NCBI GenBank assembly: GCA_902729315.2
Contig: LR746268.1
Location: 8,415,501-8,479,500 of the forward strand
Direction: 5' to 3'
Length of the DNA stretch: 64,000 nucleotides
Source of the DNA: Spirodela intermedia
Taxonomy: Eukaryota; Streptophyta; Magnoliopsida; Alismatales; Araceae
In this document: positions 8,809 to 20,566 of the stretch, in pieces
Layout of the letters: the number at the start of each line of letters is the position of its first letter
Numbering within the stretch: position 1 is the first letter of the stretch
Program-made: the position numbers and the translations under genes
The notes under the pieces: model-generated
Database searches by the model: none
Told to the model about the DNA's origin: nothing
Seen by the model: the letters and a program-made list of their open reading frames with translations, nothing else

Positions 8809-11800
8809 TCACGACTTGGGTCGCTTTAAAAGGACCAACAGACCGATTCCTGTTAGAAGAACTGCACCAGCTAGAGCCCCGGTGTGGAGAGAGGTCCAAT
8901 CACTCTTCTGAACTGGCGCGGGCGCGAGCTCTGAAGGCGCGGTCATCTGCTTCAGCGTATTAGAGTAGTAAATGTGCAGCCTCAGCACCTGGAGAACCAT
9001 GCAGAGAAGTGAATATTAGGCGCCAATTGGGTTCCCCAGGTTATCATACTAAAGCGTATAGAAGTCGATTTTACCTTCCAGCCAGCTACTCTTGCATGGT
9101 TCACAGCGTCCGCCAGGTCGCTGTCCGTGGATATGAGGACCTTGTCGCCTTCGTCGTCCTCATACTGCATGCATTGGTTCATGAGGTTGCCGCATCAGCA
9201 GCGGCGATGCCTAAAACTGAGAGGGTCATTCAGAGAGCTCACCAAAAGCTGAGGATTTTCTTGGGCAGACCCGGTTCCTGTTCTCTGGTTAATAGCAGAA
9301 ATGAGCTCGCTCAGGTTCTCTGCATCTGCAGTGAGACGAGGAGATGGGAATCAAAGAAAAAAACATATTAAAAATTCATCGAAGCTCGAGGAAGGTTTAG
9401 GCACTCACTGCAGTTGCATCTGTGTACGCGGCCCTTCTGATCTTCAAACTTGAAAGCAAATGAGTTCCCCAGGCCCAGAGAGGGGTATGTGAGCCTTCCT
9501 GCTTCACCGACTTCTGACGACATCAGTGCAGAGAGTTCACTGTAAGAGCAACACAGTGGAATCCCACAGACTGCAATGAGGCCGAGTTCGAGAACATTCT
9601 GTGCCGTATGGAGCGAAAAGTTCACCTGTGAGTGTCATCATATTCGTCTTCAGGGGGTTCAAGAGCAAGAGCTGAATCCCAGAATTTCTGCATCATTGTC
9701 ATCGCCGCGTCATTTGCCGCATTGGATCCTCCATCCACCTAGAGCTCAAAATGCCACAAATATAAGAAAAAGTCAACCATCGGCCACGAGTTCGTGGCTG
9801 GCAGCCATAGAAAACGTGGGTACATTTTAGATACATCATCCAATATTTCAGCATTGTACAAAGCTACCAGGTGAAGGAATTTGGTTCAAACACGGTATAC
9901 CTACCATTGAAATGGCTGCATGAGTTATTTGCAAGACATCAACGCAGGCAGTGACGCATCCCTCTGCGGATTAACATTCTCAGTCAAATATCACACATGG
10001 CAGAACAAAGATTTAAAGGCAAAATCAGGAGAACATCACTTGCCTCCATCCAGAACAGGAAGATGCAAGAACTTTCCGTCGTGCATTATATGAAGTGCAT
10101 CAAGGATGGTGGTGTCCAGAGTAGCACATTCAGGGTTCGGCGTCATGACCTTTGACATATCAACAGATTGACGGAATCAGAAGCTCAGAAATAAAGGAAG
10201 ATACTGGGACAGAAAGATTATAGTAACCAAGAGGAGTTGATTGGAGTTTTCCATCTAGACATCAAAGGATAATGATTAACTAGCAAAAACAGGGGCAACA
10301 GACGAGTAAGAACTAGTAATCATATTTTTTGTCTTCTCTTTCTAGACGGGTATCTAGGTATGTTAAAGATATTAGCAAAGTTTCATTTGAGTTTTGTAAT
10401 TGCACACCAAACAATAAGGATATGGTAGCAAAAACTGGCTCTGCTGGAACTGAGACTTGATCTATAAGGTCGACAGAGAATTTGGCCAAGGTAACAATTC
10501 TCACGGAAGAAAGCACATCCAAGAATCCAATTGTCTCCACAAAATGAGCATTGGGTTTCTGTTGTAAGCGTCTATAAGCCTGTTTGAGCTATAAAACGGA
10601 AAGATGTGAGTTAGGGTCATTCAACAGATTTTACCTAGCACCACTGTGGCTTATCCGTGACATTAAAGAAAGGGCAAACGGAAAAAAAAAGAAGGAAAAT
10701 ACTAACAAGATTCTAAATTGATGAGATTAGCACCTTCTCCACAAGAGTGAGTTCAGGCGAAAGATTTTGAGCTACTACTCGCATGAGAACATCCTTTGAT
10801 CTGAGAGATATATAAAAGGCCTCCATCAGAATGCAACAGGAGAAAGGGAGACTAGGGCAACAGACAACCAGTAAAACATGTGGAATTAAAAGAAAACTAT
10901 GCATACGTAAGAATTCCCTGAGGCTTGCCCCCACTTGCGATTACCACTGAATTCACTCGTAGTTCGCGCATCTTTTTTGTTGCAACATATATAGGATCCG
11001 ATGATGAGACCACTGCAACTCTGAGAAGCAAAAAAATTCGAATCCATTAAAAAAGATATTGAAATAAAGCCCAGTAAAAAAAGCCGACGCATACTACAAG
11101 ATAACAAGTAAAATTTAACATTACTTGGTGTTCTCATTGATGATGGTTGCCAGAGAAGGCTTAAACATCCTCTCCCGAAGTGTTTCTATTAGAGCATAAG
11201 GTGCTGGAGAAAAGAATAAGAACGTCAAGGGCATCCTTCAAAAAATACCTTGATATTTTTAGATTAGTTATTTCCATGGAATGTCTTTTCAGCAAAATTT
11301 ATTACGAAAACGACCTAGCGAAAGTTGTCTTCAGTCGCTTTAGATCTATACTTGATGATTATCGATTGAATTTATCATGAAATCACCCTTATTTGTCATC
11401 TTGTGCAGTGAACACAGCAAAGATGTCTTGATGCTAACCCATTGATTCTTATCGCAAAATAACCAGGGTTAAAAATATCCGAGAATAGTTTCATGTAATA
11501 TTATGGAAACCATACGCAGAAAATGACAAAGATAACCGATAAAATATCATTGTTCATGCCTAAAGAGTATAATTTTGCTATTATGAGACAAAAGTATGAT
11601 TTAAGATTTTTTCATGAATACTTGTATCCATCTACAAAAGAATACAGCATCGGGAAGCATCATCTTTCACTCACATCAATGTTAAACACGTTATATGCAT
11701 CTATCAAGAATTCAGACATCTATCAAAGATCAAAAAGTTAAATAAGCAAAACTAACCAGAAAAGTTGCTTCCCCATTGACGTTCCACCCCTTCCACAGCA

Positions 11801-13384
11801 GCAGCAATTGCACTTCCCTGCTCTGCTGCCTTTTCCATTCTCGAAATAGCATCATAAAGACATTTCGTAATATCTAACAAGGCAATAACTTCTCCATTTT
11901 CTACAACCGGGAGGTGCCTAAATTTTCCTGCGAAGAAATAGACTTGGCATAAGCCTTAAAATAGTCGATGGAAGGCTCCTAGATAGATACAACACTGTAT
12001 ATTTTTTGTTCATTTTCATATGAACGCTGAACGATATAGTCCCACGATGACCAGAAAAGCTGTCCCTGCCATTCTTCCTGGACATTATAGAGCCCTTTGT
12101 GGATGTGAGAATTGTTCGGCAGAAATGATCTTAGCTGATGGCTCAAGAAATCCATTCATTCCCCTGCGAAGAGAGAAACCCTAAGGAATATTTGGTTCTT
12201 AGGACCAACTCAAAGGCATCCAACTGTAGATATGTTGTTCTAGATAAGGCTCCAACGTTTGATATAAATCGTCAACTTGAATCAACTATGCTCTATAGAT
12301 GGAATCCGGTTCAGTACAAGCCCTTTCAGGCCAACCTATGGGTTTATTATGATATCTCTGCGGATAACTTTCATGTATGCTTCAATTATACGAAGTTGGT
12401 CCTTAAGCACGTATGGAGGATGATTCTCAGCCGCATGAAGGTATGCCAGGGGTATCTCGCATCCCTTCCTTCCTATTTTAGCCTGGGTCGTTTAAACACC
12501 GAGATCTAGATCACTTCTAACCGAAATTTTCCTCATTGTAAACTAATAAATAACATTTCGGATACAACAATGTCGTTCAAAGTCCTCTGATGACGACATA
12601 AACCGAACTGTCTAAATGAAATATCCAATTAATTTCCGAATTAGGCCATATAGAACTATTTTTGTTTAAAGATGGCACATTCCAAAACCTTATGAACATT
12701 AAAACCTGAGGTTCAACAGTTGGCAAAATAATGTATCAAAATTCGTAGCGAGAGATACCTTGGACCATCTTCTGCAGAGCCTCAATTGCAAGGGAATCAG
12801 ATGTGACAAACACCGGATTCCTCGTCATGATCTTAGACGCTATAGTTTGCTCCGGTCTCAAGCCCTCTGCTATAACCCTAGTGGAAATATCCTGTACAAG
12901 TACGAACGCAAATTTCCAAAAACCATAAATAAAAAGCTGCGGTTCAGCAAAAGTGAAAGTGACAAAATAAACCACCTTATCCGTAAGAATCCCAGAGAGG
13001 AGGCCGTTAGCATCCGTGAGGAGCACGGCATCCACCCGCCGAGCTGCCATCCTTCTGCAAGCATCAGACACCGTCGTGCCCTCGGGAACAGTGAGAGCTT
13101 TGGACAGTCTCAGCTTCTTCACCGTCCTCTCCCCTCCGTTCACCCTGCAAATATTCATTCCCCTCAACAACACTCTATCAAACAAACAAGTTTCAACATA
13201 CCAGGATGGAAATCGAACTGTATCAATTCACGTACGAGGGCTGGTTAGGCGAGGAGGGCTTCGCCGGGGCCCCGCTTGGGGTGTTGACGCCGTTCTCGGA
13301 CGGAGCTGATTTCTTCACCGCGGACGGACCGCGCCTGGAAGCCACGCTGTTCCGCCTGAGCGGCTGCACCGCGTTGCCACTCAT
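8809..13384 (-). CDS. CBSCBSPB: CBS-domain and PB1-domain protein CBSCBSPB, C-terminal membrane anchor
   Basis: A plant family with four CBS motifs (two Bateman modules, thought to sense adenosyl ligands) followed by a PB1 interaction domain. Fourteen exons, 5' to 3': 13236-13384, 12976-13144, 12759-12891, 11757-11927, 11125-11203, 10907-11020, 10734-10800, 10044-10149, 9905-9963, 9626-9738, 9409-9539, 9243-9325, 9075-9164, 8809-8988; 547 aa with all phases matching. A basic Ser/Pro-rich head leads to VNGGERTVKKLRLSKAL (from ~51). The first CBS pair spans about 54-220 and the second about 235-350 (ILTSKDVLMRVVAQNLSPEL). PB1 covers about 405-490 (FKFEDQKGRVHR, YEDDEGDKVLI). A hydrophobic helix lies near 525-543 before KRPKS. 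Intron 8 uses a GC donor (GAG|GCAAGT). Closest remembered relative is Arabidopsis CBSCBSPB3. Confidence 0.95.
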
Positions 13385-13943
13385 CTGCACAGAGCTAGGG
13401 CTTCGTCGCAGAGGTCCCTCGCTCTCCTTCTTCCTCCAGCGGCCCTCCCTGCTGCCCACCCAGTAGATCCCCCTAGGTCAAGGGAATTTCAAACGAGCGG
13501 CTGCTACGTTTAAACACGGCGGGACCTTCTGAAACAAACTCTGATAATTCATATAATTACGTTATGACCACGCACCGGCTAACACGTGTACGGTTGGATT
13601 TCCATACTGACAGGTGGAGAAGCAAATGTCTGGCCCATATAACAACGGGTTTGTTGGCCTTCAGCCCATTGATAGGCCCATCAGGCCCATTTGAAGAAAT
13701 TTCGAGAATGTGGGCCCCTTGCGCCGCGAACGTGTGGTCGAGAGTGGATCCGAAGATTCTAGTCTTTTTGGCGTTTTCCTTTCCAACCGTTTCCTCCACA
13801 GGCGCCAACAAGCCGACGTGGTCGGGCCATCGCCATCCGCTTAGTGGACCCCATCCACGTCACTCCGTAATCCCCTGAGAGTGGTGCTCCCGCGTAGGTG
13901 TACCGACCAGGGAGGAAAGTGAAAGGAGAGTGGGACTAAGGAA
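13385..13943. promoter_or_regulatory. Shared divergent upstream region of CBSCBSPB and PSBS
   Basis: Only 559 bp separate the two start codons, so both promoters must sit here or overlap. Several ACGT-core elements are present: a CACGTG G-box at 13583-13588, GACGTG near 13814, and CCACGTC near 13856. The light-responsive expression this suggests for PSBS is inference. Confidence 0.55.
13583..13588. promoter_or_regulatory. G-box (CACGTG)
   Basis: A perfect palindromic CACGTG within aaCACGTGta, 356 bp upstream of the PSBS ATG. It is a known bZIP/bHLH (PIF, HY5) site in light-regulated plant promoters; function here is inferred. Confidence 0.5.
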
Positions 13944-14966
13944 ATGGCGCAGTCGATGCTGATGTCCAGCTTCGGCGGAGGAATGGCGGAAAGGTGGAAG
14001 GAGCAGCCACTGATCCAGTTCCAGATCCGGCGGCTACGGCCGACGCCGGTTGCTCGTGATATTCTGCTCCCGCTGCTCCCTCCATCGCGTCCCCTCGGTT
14101 CTCCCGGCGGCCCCACGCTCGCGGTGTTCAAGGCCAAGGTCAGGGCCTCGCCAGCGAAGGTCCCGATTCCTCGATCTCGCCGGATTAGGGCGCGGCAATT
14201 TTGGTGTCAGGTTCGGCGGTAGGGTTTTGACAGTATCTCTTCTTGATGTGACCAGGTGGAGAAGGCAAAGCCCAAGGTCGAGGGTGGGATATTTGGTACG
14301 TCGGGAGGGATTGGTTTCACCAAGCCGAATGAGCTCTTCGTCGGCCGTGTGGCCATGATCGGGTTCGCGGTAGGTCGCTGGCTGCTGGTTAGGTTTTTCT
14401 TCTCGTGATTTAGAGCAGCATAAACCCTGAGTTTCTTCTTTGAGAGCTCGATTTAAGGATGTGCCCTGGTCGTTTCAGGCATCTCTACTGGGAGAAGGAA
14501 TCACAGGGAAAGGGATTCTATCCCAGGTGAACTTGGAGACCGGGATACCGATCTACGAGGCCGAGCCGCTCCTCCTCTTCTTCATCCTCTTTACTCTCCT
14601 CGGCGCCATCGGTGCTCTGGGTGACAGAGGCCGGTTCGTCGACGATCCTCCGACTGGTCTAGAGAGGGCCATCATCCCCCCGGGAAAGGCTTGAGGTCTA
14701 CTCTGGGTCTCAGCGAGGGTGGCCCTCTTTTCGGATTCACCAAGGCAAACGAGCTCTTCGTGGGGAGACTGGCCCAGCTGGGGATCGCCTTCTCAATCAT
14801 CGGAGAGATAATAACGGGGAAGGGAGCTCTGGCGCAGCTCAACATCGAGTCGGGCGTTCCCATCAACGAGCTCGAGCCCCTCGTTCTGTTCAGCGTCGCC
14901 TTCTTCTTTTTCGCCGCCTTGAACCGGGGAACCGGCAAGTTCGTGACGGACGAAGAGCAGGACTGA
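13944..14966 (+). CDS. PSBS: Photosystem II 22-kDa protein PsbS, with an apparent 1-nt frameshift
   Basis: PsbS is the thylakoid lumen-pH sensor that triggers energy-dependent quenching. Exons 13944-14138, 14256-14369, 14479-14966. The transit peptide is about 60 residues (MAQSMLMSS start). The mature part follows PsbS closely: GIFGTSGGIGFTKPNELFVGR, then two homologous halves of two helices each. Both lumenal glutamate motifs of the two halves are present (EAEPLLLF and ELEPLVLF). The frame breaks at 14688-14690: after IIPPGK the reading meets GCT TGA, while the homologous continuation LRSTLGLSEGGPLFGF runs in the -1 frame from 14691 to the stop at 14964-14966. Loss of one G from a GGG run explains it. 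As written, the product ends after helix 2 of 4. Either a sequence error or a broken copy; no intron can bridge the gap. Confidence 0.95.
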
Positions 14967-16382
14967 GCCATCATCTACTCAATAACCTCCCCCTTTATTA
15001 TCATCTCCATATTCTTCTTCTTCCTCCTCCCATCCACAAAGCAACAACTGTTTCAGTGTCCACGTGGGGCCGCTGTCCTTTTGTCGTCCGATCTTCAGAT
15101 TGCCGTGGACTTCCCACTGTTGCAACTGCTGGTTCCTGTGGCTTTGGAAGACGTGGATCATCAGTCAATCAATCAAAACTTTTAGAAAGATATAATTTTT
15201 TACAAATCATTTCATCAAATTACAATCATTCTGCTCGTTGATAAATCGGAGATTTTTCTGCAATCACACCGATTCCCGTAATAAATCCCATTGAAGTCAT
15301 CAAGAACTTAATCATTCCAATTTCACAGGAAAAAGACTCGGAGGAATCTTCACAATCGATAGAGTCAACGACGAGTCACATCAGGTCCAGTCTCTGCTCT
15401 CGTGACCAGAGATATGAATAAAACACGTTACTTTGGATTCCCCAGAAGTGTAACCAGCGACGACCCCGTCGCCATCGCCTGCTGACATGGAGCAGATGGT
15501 GCAACGCGAGCAACAGTCAACCACGTCTCTCAGCGGGCCACGAAGCAGCTTATTCTTCACGAAAGTCCTCCGACGTCGACCAACGAGAGGGATACAGACA
15601 GAGAGATGGGGAGAGAGGACGGAAGGAGGGGCCCATGCCGGGCAGTGTAGTTTGAACCAGTGTTCCATCCCTTCAATGGCTAGAATTCCGGCGGTGGCCT
15701 CCACAGAGTTGGTGTTGGGGAAGATGACGAGCTGTCGAGCCGCGCCTATTCGCAGATGCCGCCCCCTGCGACGACGGCCTCGTCATGGTTCTTTCTTCGA
15801 GCACTCGGTGTGTGGGTGGGGGTCTACCATGTGGTCGCGGATCGCCATCGGCAAAGAAGGGGCAGAGATTCTCTGGGAAAGCAACCGTCCGATCGGAAGC
15901 TGATGAGGAAGACGACGGGGCGTGGGGAGGACGACGGTGAACGACAGAGAGACCGCCACCACCTCCGCGGGTCCCCCCAGGAACCGAAGGAAGCCAAGGA
16001 ACCAGTTGCAGAGGAGGAGGAGGAGGAGGAGGAGAAGGAAGAATAAGCACCAGGAGCAGCAGCGGGAGACGAAGGGGAAAAGGTAAATCCAAGCGGTGAA
16101 GAACGTTCGAGGAAAGAGAAGTGGTGTCTCTCTCTCTTTCTCTTTCTCTCTCTAGCTCTCGCTCTCGCTCCCTCTCTATATATATAGAAAGAGAGGAGGT
16201 CGCAGGTCGGTCACTCTGGGCCTTGTATCCATATCTTCTCTCCGGTGGCGGGGCTGCGACATCGATCGCCGGGGTGGGCGCGCTGATCCGGGGAGTTGTG
16301 TTGATGTTTGCAGAGTATCGAGAGGGGCTCGTCTGAAGATTTAGCAGGGAATTCCGGAAGGGAGAAGAGCGGGAGGCGATCG
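14967..16382. other. Intergenic region upstream of the SnRK2 gene
   Basis: Contains the PSBS 3' flank (pyrimidine-rich, with an AT-rich part at 15180-15330), then GC-rich sequence and a CT/GA-rich tract at 16118-16196 that is probably the SnRK2 5' UTR. A minus-strand frame at 15381-15667 (about 95 codons from ATG) and another at 15673-16650 were examined; neither has a recognisable domain and the second overlaps the kinase exon antisense. No gene is claimed. Confidence 0.5.
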
Positions 16383-19300
16383 ATGGAGAGGTACGAGACG
16401 GTGAGGGACATCGGCTCGGGGAATTTCGGCGTGGCGAGGCTGATGCGCAACAAGGAGACGAAGGAGCAGGTCGCCATGAAGTACATCGAGAGGGGCCGCA
16501 AGGTCGATCAGATCGGTTCCCCGTCCAATCTCCCTCCTCCGTCGTCTTTCCAGTCCCACTGTTTCCTCCCTGGATTTGTTTCCTTATTCTCGTCTCCTCC
16601 TCCCCTTCCTTCTTGCTGCAGATCGACGAGAACGTGGCGAGAGAGATCATAAATCACCGATCTCTGCGGCATCCCAACATCATCCGCTTCAAAGAGGTGA
16701 GTGATCCAGGATCGCCGCCAGAGGCCTCCCTTGCTCCTTCCCCCTCCCCCGTTTGACAGGCGTCGATCGTAGCTTAGAGACGGTACGAATTTCCTGTGTA
16801 AAAGGATTGTTCTCTCGCACGAGCAGGTGGTGCTGACGCCGACGCATCTGGCCATCGTGATGGAGTACGCCGCCGGTGGCGAGCTTTTCGAGCGCATCTG
16901 CAGCGCCGGGAGGTTCAGCGAGGACGAGGTATCTTCCCCCCTCGCTCCGTCTCTCCAATTTTATTTTTCCATTTTTAGCTAGTTGCTTTGAAATTTGTTG
17001 AAAACCCCATTTTCTGATCTTTCATATGCAAACCCCCCCTCCCTCCCTCTCTCTGGCAACTTCCAGGCGAGATACTTCTTCCAGCAGCTCATCTCCGGGG
17101 TCAGTTACTGTCATCACATGGTACGCCTCCGCGCGATCAGATAAGCAAAAAGTAGAGGTGAGAAGGGAAGAAAAAAAATTAACAGGGGTCATCATTCTAA
17201 TTTACCCTTTCAGCAAATATGCCACCGGGACCTGAAGCTGGAGAACACGCTGCTGGATGGGAGCCCGGCGCCCCGCCTGAAGATCTGCGATTTCGGCTAT
17301 TCCAAGGTCGGATCCCCATCGAACCTCTCACATAATCCGTTGCATCGTGCGCGTTTTGGAACCGCAATTCGCTGAGCTTTTCCTTCCTGGCCTTCTCTTC
17401 TCCTTCCGTGGCCAACGGAACGATCAACAGTCGTCGCTCCTTCACTCGCGGCCCAAGTCGACGGTTGGCACGCCAGCGTACATCGCACCGGAGATCCTAT
17501 CCCGCCGGGAGTACGATGGCAAGGTGAGCCGATCGTCTCAACACCTGAGGCGCTCGATCTGTGTTTGTGAGCGGGACTATTTCCTTTTCGATCCGCAACC
17601 TCATTAAATTTCCTTATTTATCGGTGATTTTCTTCAGACTCGCTAAAAAAGAGTTACATTCGGGGGGGTTAGGATTGTCGAATAAAATATTTCTATTATG
17701 ATTTTGTCTATGCATCCATTCAATCTTATCTGAAATTTATGCATAAGGTGATAAAAGGGATAGGGTTGAAGGGATTGCCCAGGTCGCCGGAAGGTGCCGG
17801 CTGCTTCCGAGCCGCTTCATCTCCTTGCCACCTGCCATGGCGGCACGTAGAAAAAGACCCGACTCTCCACAGCATTTTTTCAGAGTACTGAATTCCGGTT
17901 CTGTTTGGGTTGGGGGGAAGGCTAGAAATCGTTGTTGGAATTCGTCTTCCTACCGCAATCAATGGTCCCACTTTCTTTCAAAGATTCGATCCTCCGCTGG
18001 TTTTGGGTTGAGCCAGGGGTGTTTGATTTGGATACATGGCCCCCTGTCAAGCGAGTAGTGGGGGCGGCGGCGAACGGTCTCCGACGGCGACGGCGGCCGG
18101 CCGGCGGGCCCGGGACCCGCCTGAGAGTGTTATTTTCTGAACTGTCTCGCATCTGTCGTCATTCCTTCACTTGAAATCATCTATATGCCCCTTGCGGATG
18201 CCTCTGAAGCCGCATACTTTTCTAGAAGGTCAGAGGCCGTGGATATGATGAACATCTTCCTTGAGCTCGTGATTTTTATTTGACCGCCGTAGATTAAATC
18301 ACAGAAACAAGAGTTTGTGCTCCGTCGAATCATCTTCTGATTTCGAGACCCTTAATATTTTTGCACCCATTGACGCCCTCCTTTCCCTGTTCTTGCGTGG
18401 TTCTCCGAGATCAGCTCGCAGATGTCTGGTCTTGCGCGGTGACCCTCTACGTCATGCTGGTCGGAGCGTACCCCTTTGAAGACCCGAATGACCCGAAGAA
18501 CTTCAGGAAGACGATCGGAGTACGTATTCCATCTCCAATGTCTCTTCTTCCCCTCGCGAGATCTCCTTCTTTCTTCTATTCTAATCTCTGAACTAGCTCT
18601 TCTTTCATGCCAGCGTATAATGGCGGTCCAGTACCGGATTCCAGATTACGTTCACATCTCCAACGATTGCAGGGACCTGCTGAAGCGCATCTTCGTGGCC
18701 AGCCCGTCCAGAGTACGTGATCTAAACACACTCCAACAAAGATTATACTGGTTTAGATTATACCACCTTGCAGAATACCCTGCCATCCTTTGTAAATAGT
18801 CGGGTTCTCAGCAAGCCAGACTGCGCCTCCCAAATCCCTGACCCCGAAACCAACCAAACCTGAGAAAAAGTCAGAAAAATGGGCCTCAAGATGAGAGAGA
18901 GAGAGAGAGAGAGGAGGGTGAACATGGGACAGCCAAGTGGCGAGGGAGTGGACTTTAGGGTATGATCCGGGTCCTATCGATTACCAGACCCAGTCAGTCT
19001 CCATGGTTGTTGGATGAGATCTGTTTTACGCAAGATATTGACTTTTTCCCATGATAGTCTATTTATCTATTTTGAGGACTGAGTTTGGATAGAAAGAAAA
19101 ATTTGTCAGACCCTAGACTTAACCGGGTCAAGATATTGACTTTTTTGGGGAAACAAGTCGGAGAACTCGGAAGAGTATCGTCGCTGAAAAAAACCCACGG
19201 ATATTTCCCCCGTGGACCCACTGATTCGCTTGTTTCTCGTCTTATATGCCTGATTGTTTCCGATTCCAGAGGATAACAATAAGGGAGATAAAGAAGCATC

Positions 19301-19659
19301 CTTGGTTCTTGAAGAACCTGCCGAGGGAGCTCACGGAGTCTGCACAGGCGATATACTACCAGAGGAACCCCAACGCCCCCAGCTACTCCCTCCAGAGCGT
19401 GGACGAGATCATGAAGATAGTCTCAGAGGCGAGGATGACCCTGCCGTCGTCGAAGACGATCTCGGGCTTCGGCTGGGCCGCCGATGTGGACGACGAGGAC
19501 GGGGAAGAAGAAGAAGAAGACGGCAGGAGGAGGTCCAAGGAGGAGGAGGAGAAGGAGGCCCACCGAGAAGAAGACGACGACGATGACGACGACGACGACG
19601 ACGAGTACGATAAGCGGGTCAAGGAGGTACGCGCCAGCGGAGAATTTCGTCTCAGTTAG
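16383..19659 (+). CDS. SnRK2: SnRK2 protein kinase (subclass I-like, acidic tail)
   Basis: A Ser/Thr kinase of the SNF1-related kinase 2 family, acting in osmotic-stress signalling. Nine exons: 16383-16502, 16622-16696, 16827-16928, 17067-17120, 17214-17306, 17431-17523, 18415-18519, 18614-18712, 19270-19659; 376 aa. The glycine loop is GSGNFG (11-16), the catalytic lysine Lys33 (VAMK), HRDLKLEN has Asp123, and the DFG motif is 143-145. Activation-loop Ser154 and Ser158 ([13 protein letters not shown]) correspond to S171/S175 of Arabidopsis SnRK2.6. The SnRK2 box is near 305-315, followed by a very acidic tail (about 319-361) with a run of ten Asp, and a typical end [13 protein letters not shown]. 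The tail resembles SnRK2.4/SAPK4-7 rather than the ABA-core subclass III. Confidence 0.95.
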
Positions 19660-20566
19660 TTCAGTGATTTCTTCCCTCGTTAGGTAATCGTGTAAATCGG
19701 TCTCCTGCATCATAGCCTCCCAGTTCATAGTGTGATTGTAGGACCCACCCAAAGGGAGCGTTCAATCATGATTGGAGTTGATCTACATTTCGATAATCCG
19801 TGGTGATTCCCATCTCCGCATCTTCCTAACACATCCTTTTCAGATTCTGGGCAAATTTTAAATCGGCCGATCAAGTAGATCCAGGATCAGTGGCCTCTCA
19901 GAAATCATGCATCCCCCAGAGATGCGCATGCCCAGTTCATCATATGCTTGCAACTCTAGCAACCATGGTGCCTTCTAGATGCACATAGAGTTCTTGGTAA
20001 CAGAATGCGTCTGGCCCAGTCGAGGTCTGATCATTGGCATGTCGGAACCATGGATGCTCCAAAGTGTACACTTCCGATCTAGATGCACCCAAAAATCAGG
20101 CAGCAGAATCTTGACTAGTATTGATTAACCTCAGAATCAGACGGCCGCAGGCAACTAATCCGGTTCCGAGTCAATATTAAACCTCTTCAATATGAGTCAG
20201 ACGGGATAGGCTTCGAGTAGTTGTTGACTACGTGGTTGACTAGACGGCTCTAGTCCTCTATTCCTTGACCGTGGACCCCGGCTCAAAGGTCGGCCCTTTT
20301 CTGGCCCATATGACAAGCACCGAAACAGAAAGTCTACTCTCTACGTGAAGAGCGGGACACTTCGAACATGAGAACTCCGAGGGAGTGGGGGCGCGGTTCT
20401 CAGGGCTGACGAGGCTAGTGTCTACATACGATCCAAAATTATGACGGGCCGATCCTCCCGGCGACCCACTAATTTCGGCCCAGCCCGGCCCGGCCGTCCG
20501 GGCCTGTAGTTCTCCCAGGTAGGTCTCCCCCTCCTTTGCCTCTTCGGCAGGCTTGATGCTTCCGCC
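19660..20566. other. Intergenic region between SnRK2 and the INTS3-like gene
   Basis: SnRK2 3' flank followed by unremarkable mixed-composition sequence, becoming GC-rich from about 20380. No gene, RNA or repeat recognised. Confidence 0.5.

Noticed and set aside
15673-16650. A 325-codon minus-strand frame
   Set aside because: Passes through a CT/GA low-complexity tract and runs antisense across SnRK2 exons 1-2. Composition is simple (Arg/Glu, Pro and Ser runs) and no family is recognised.
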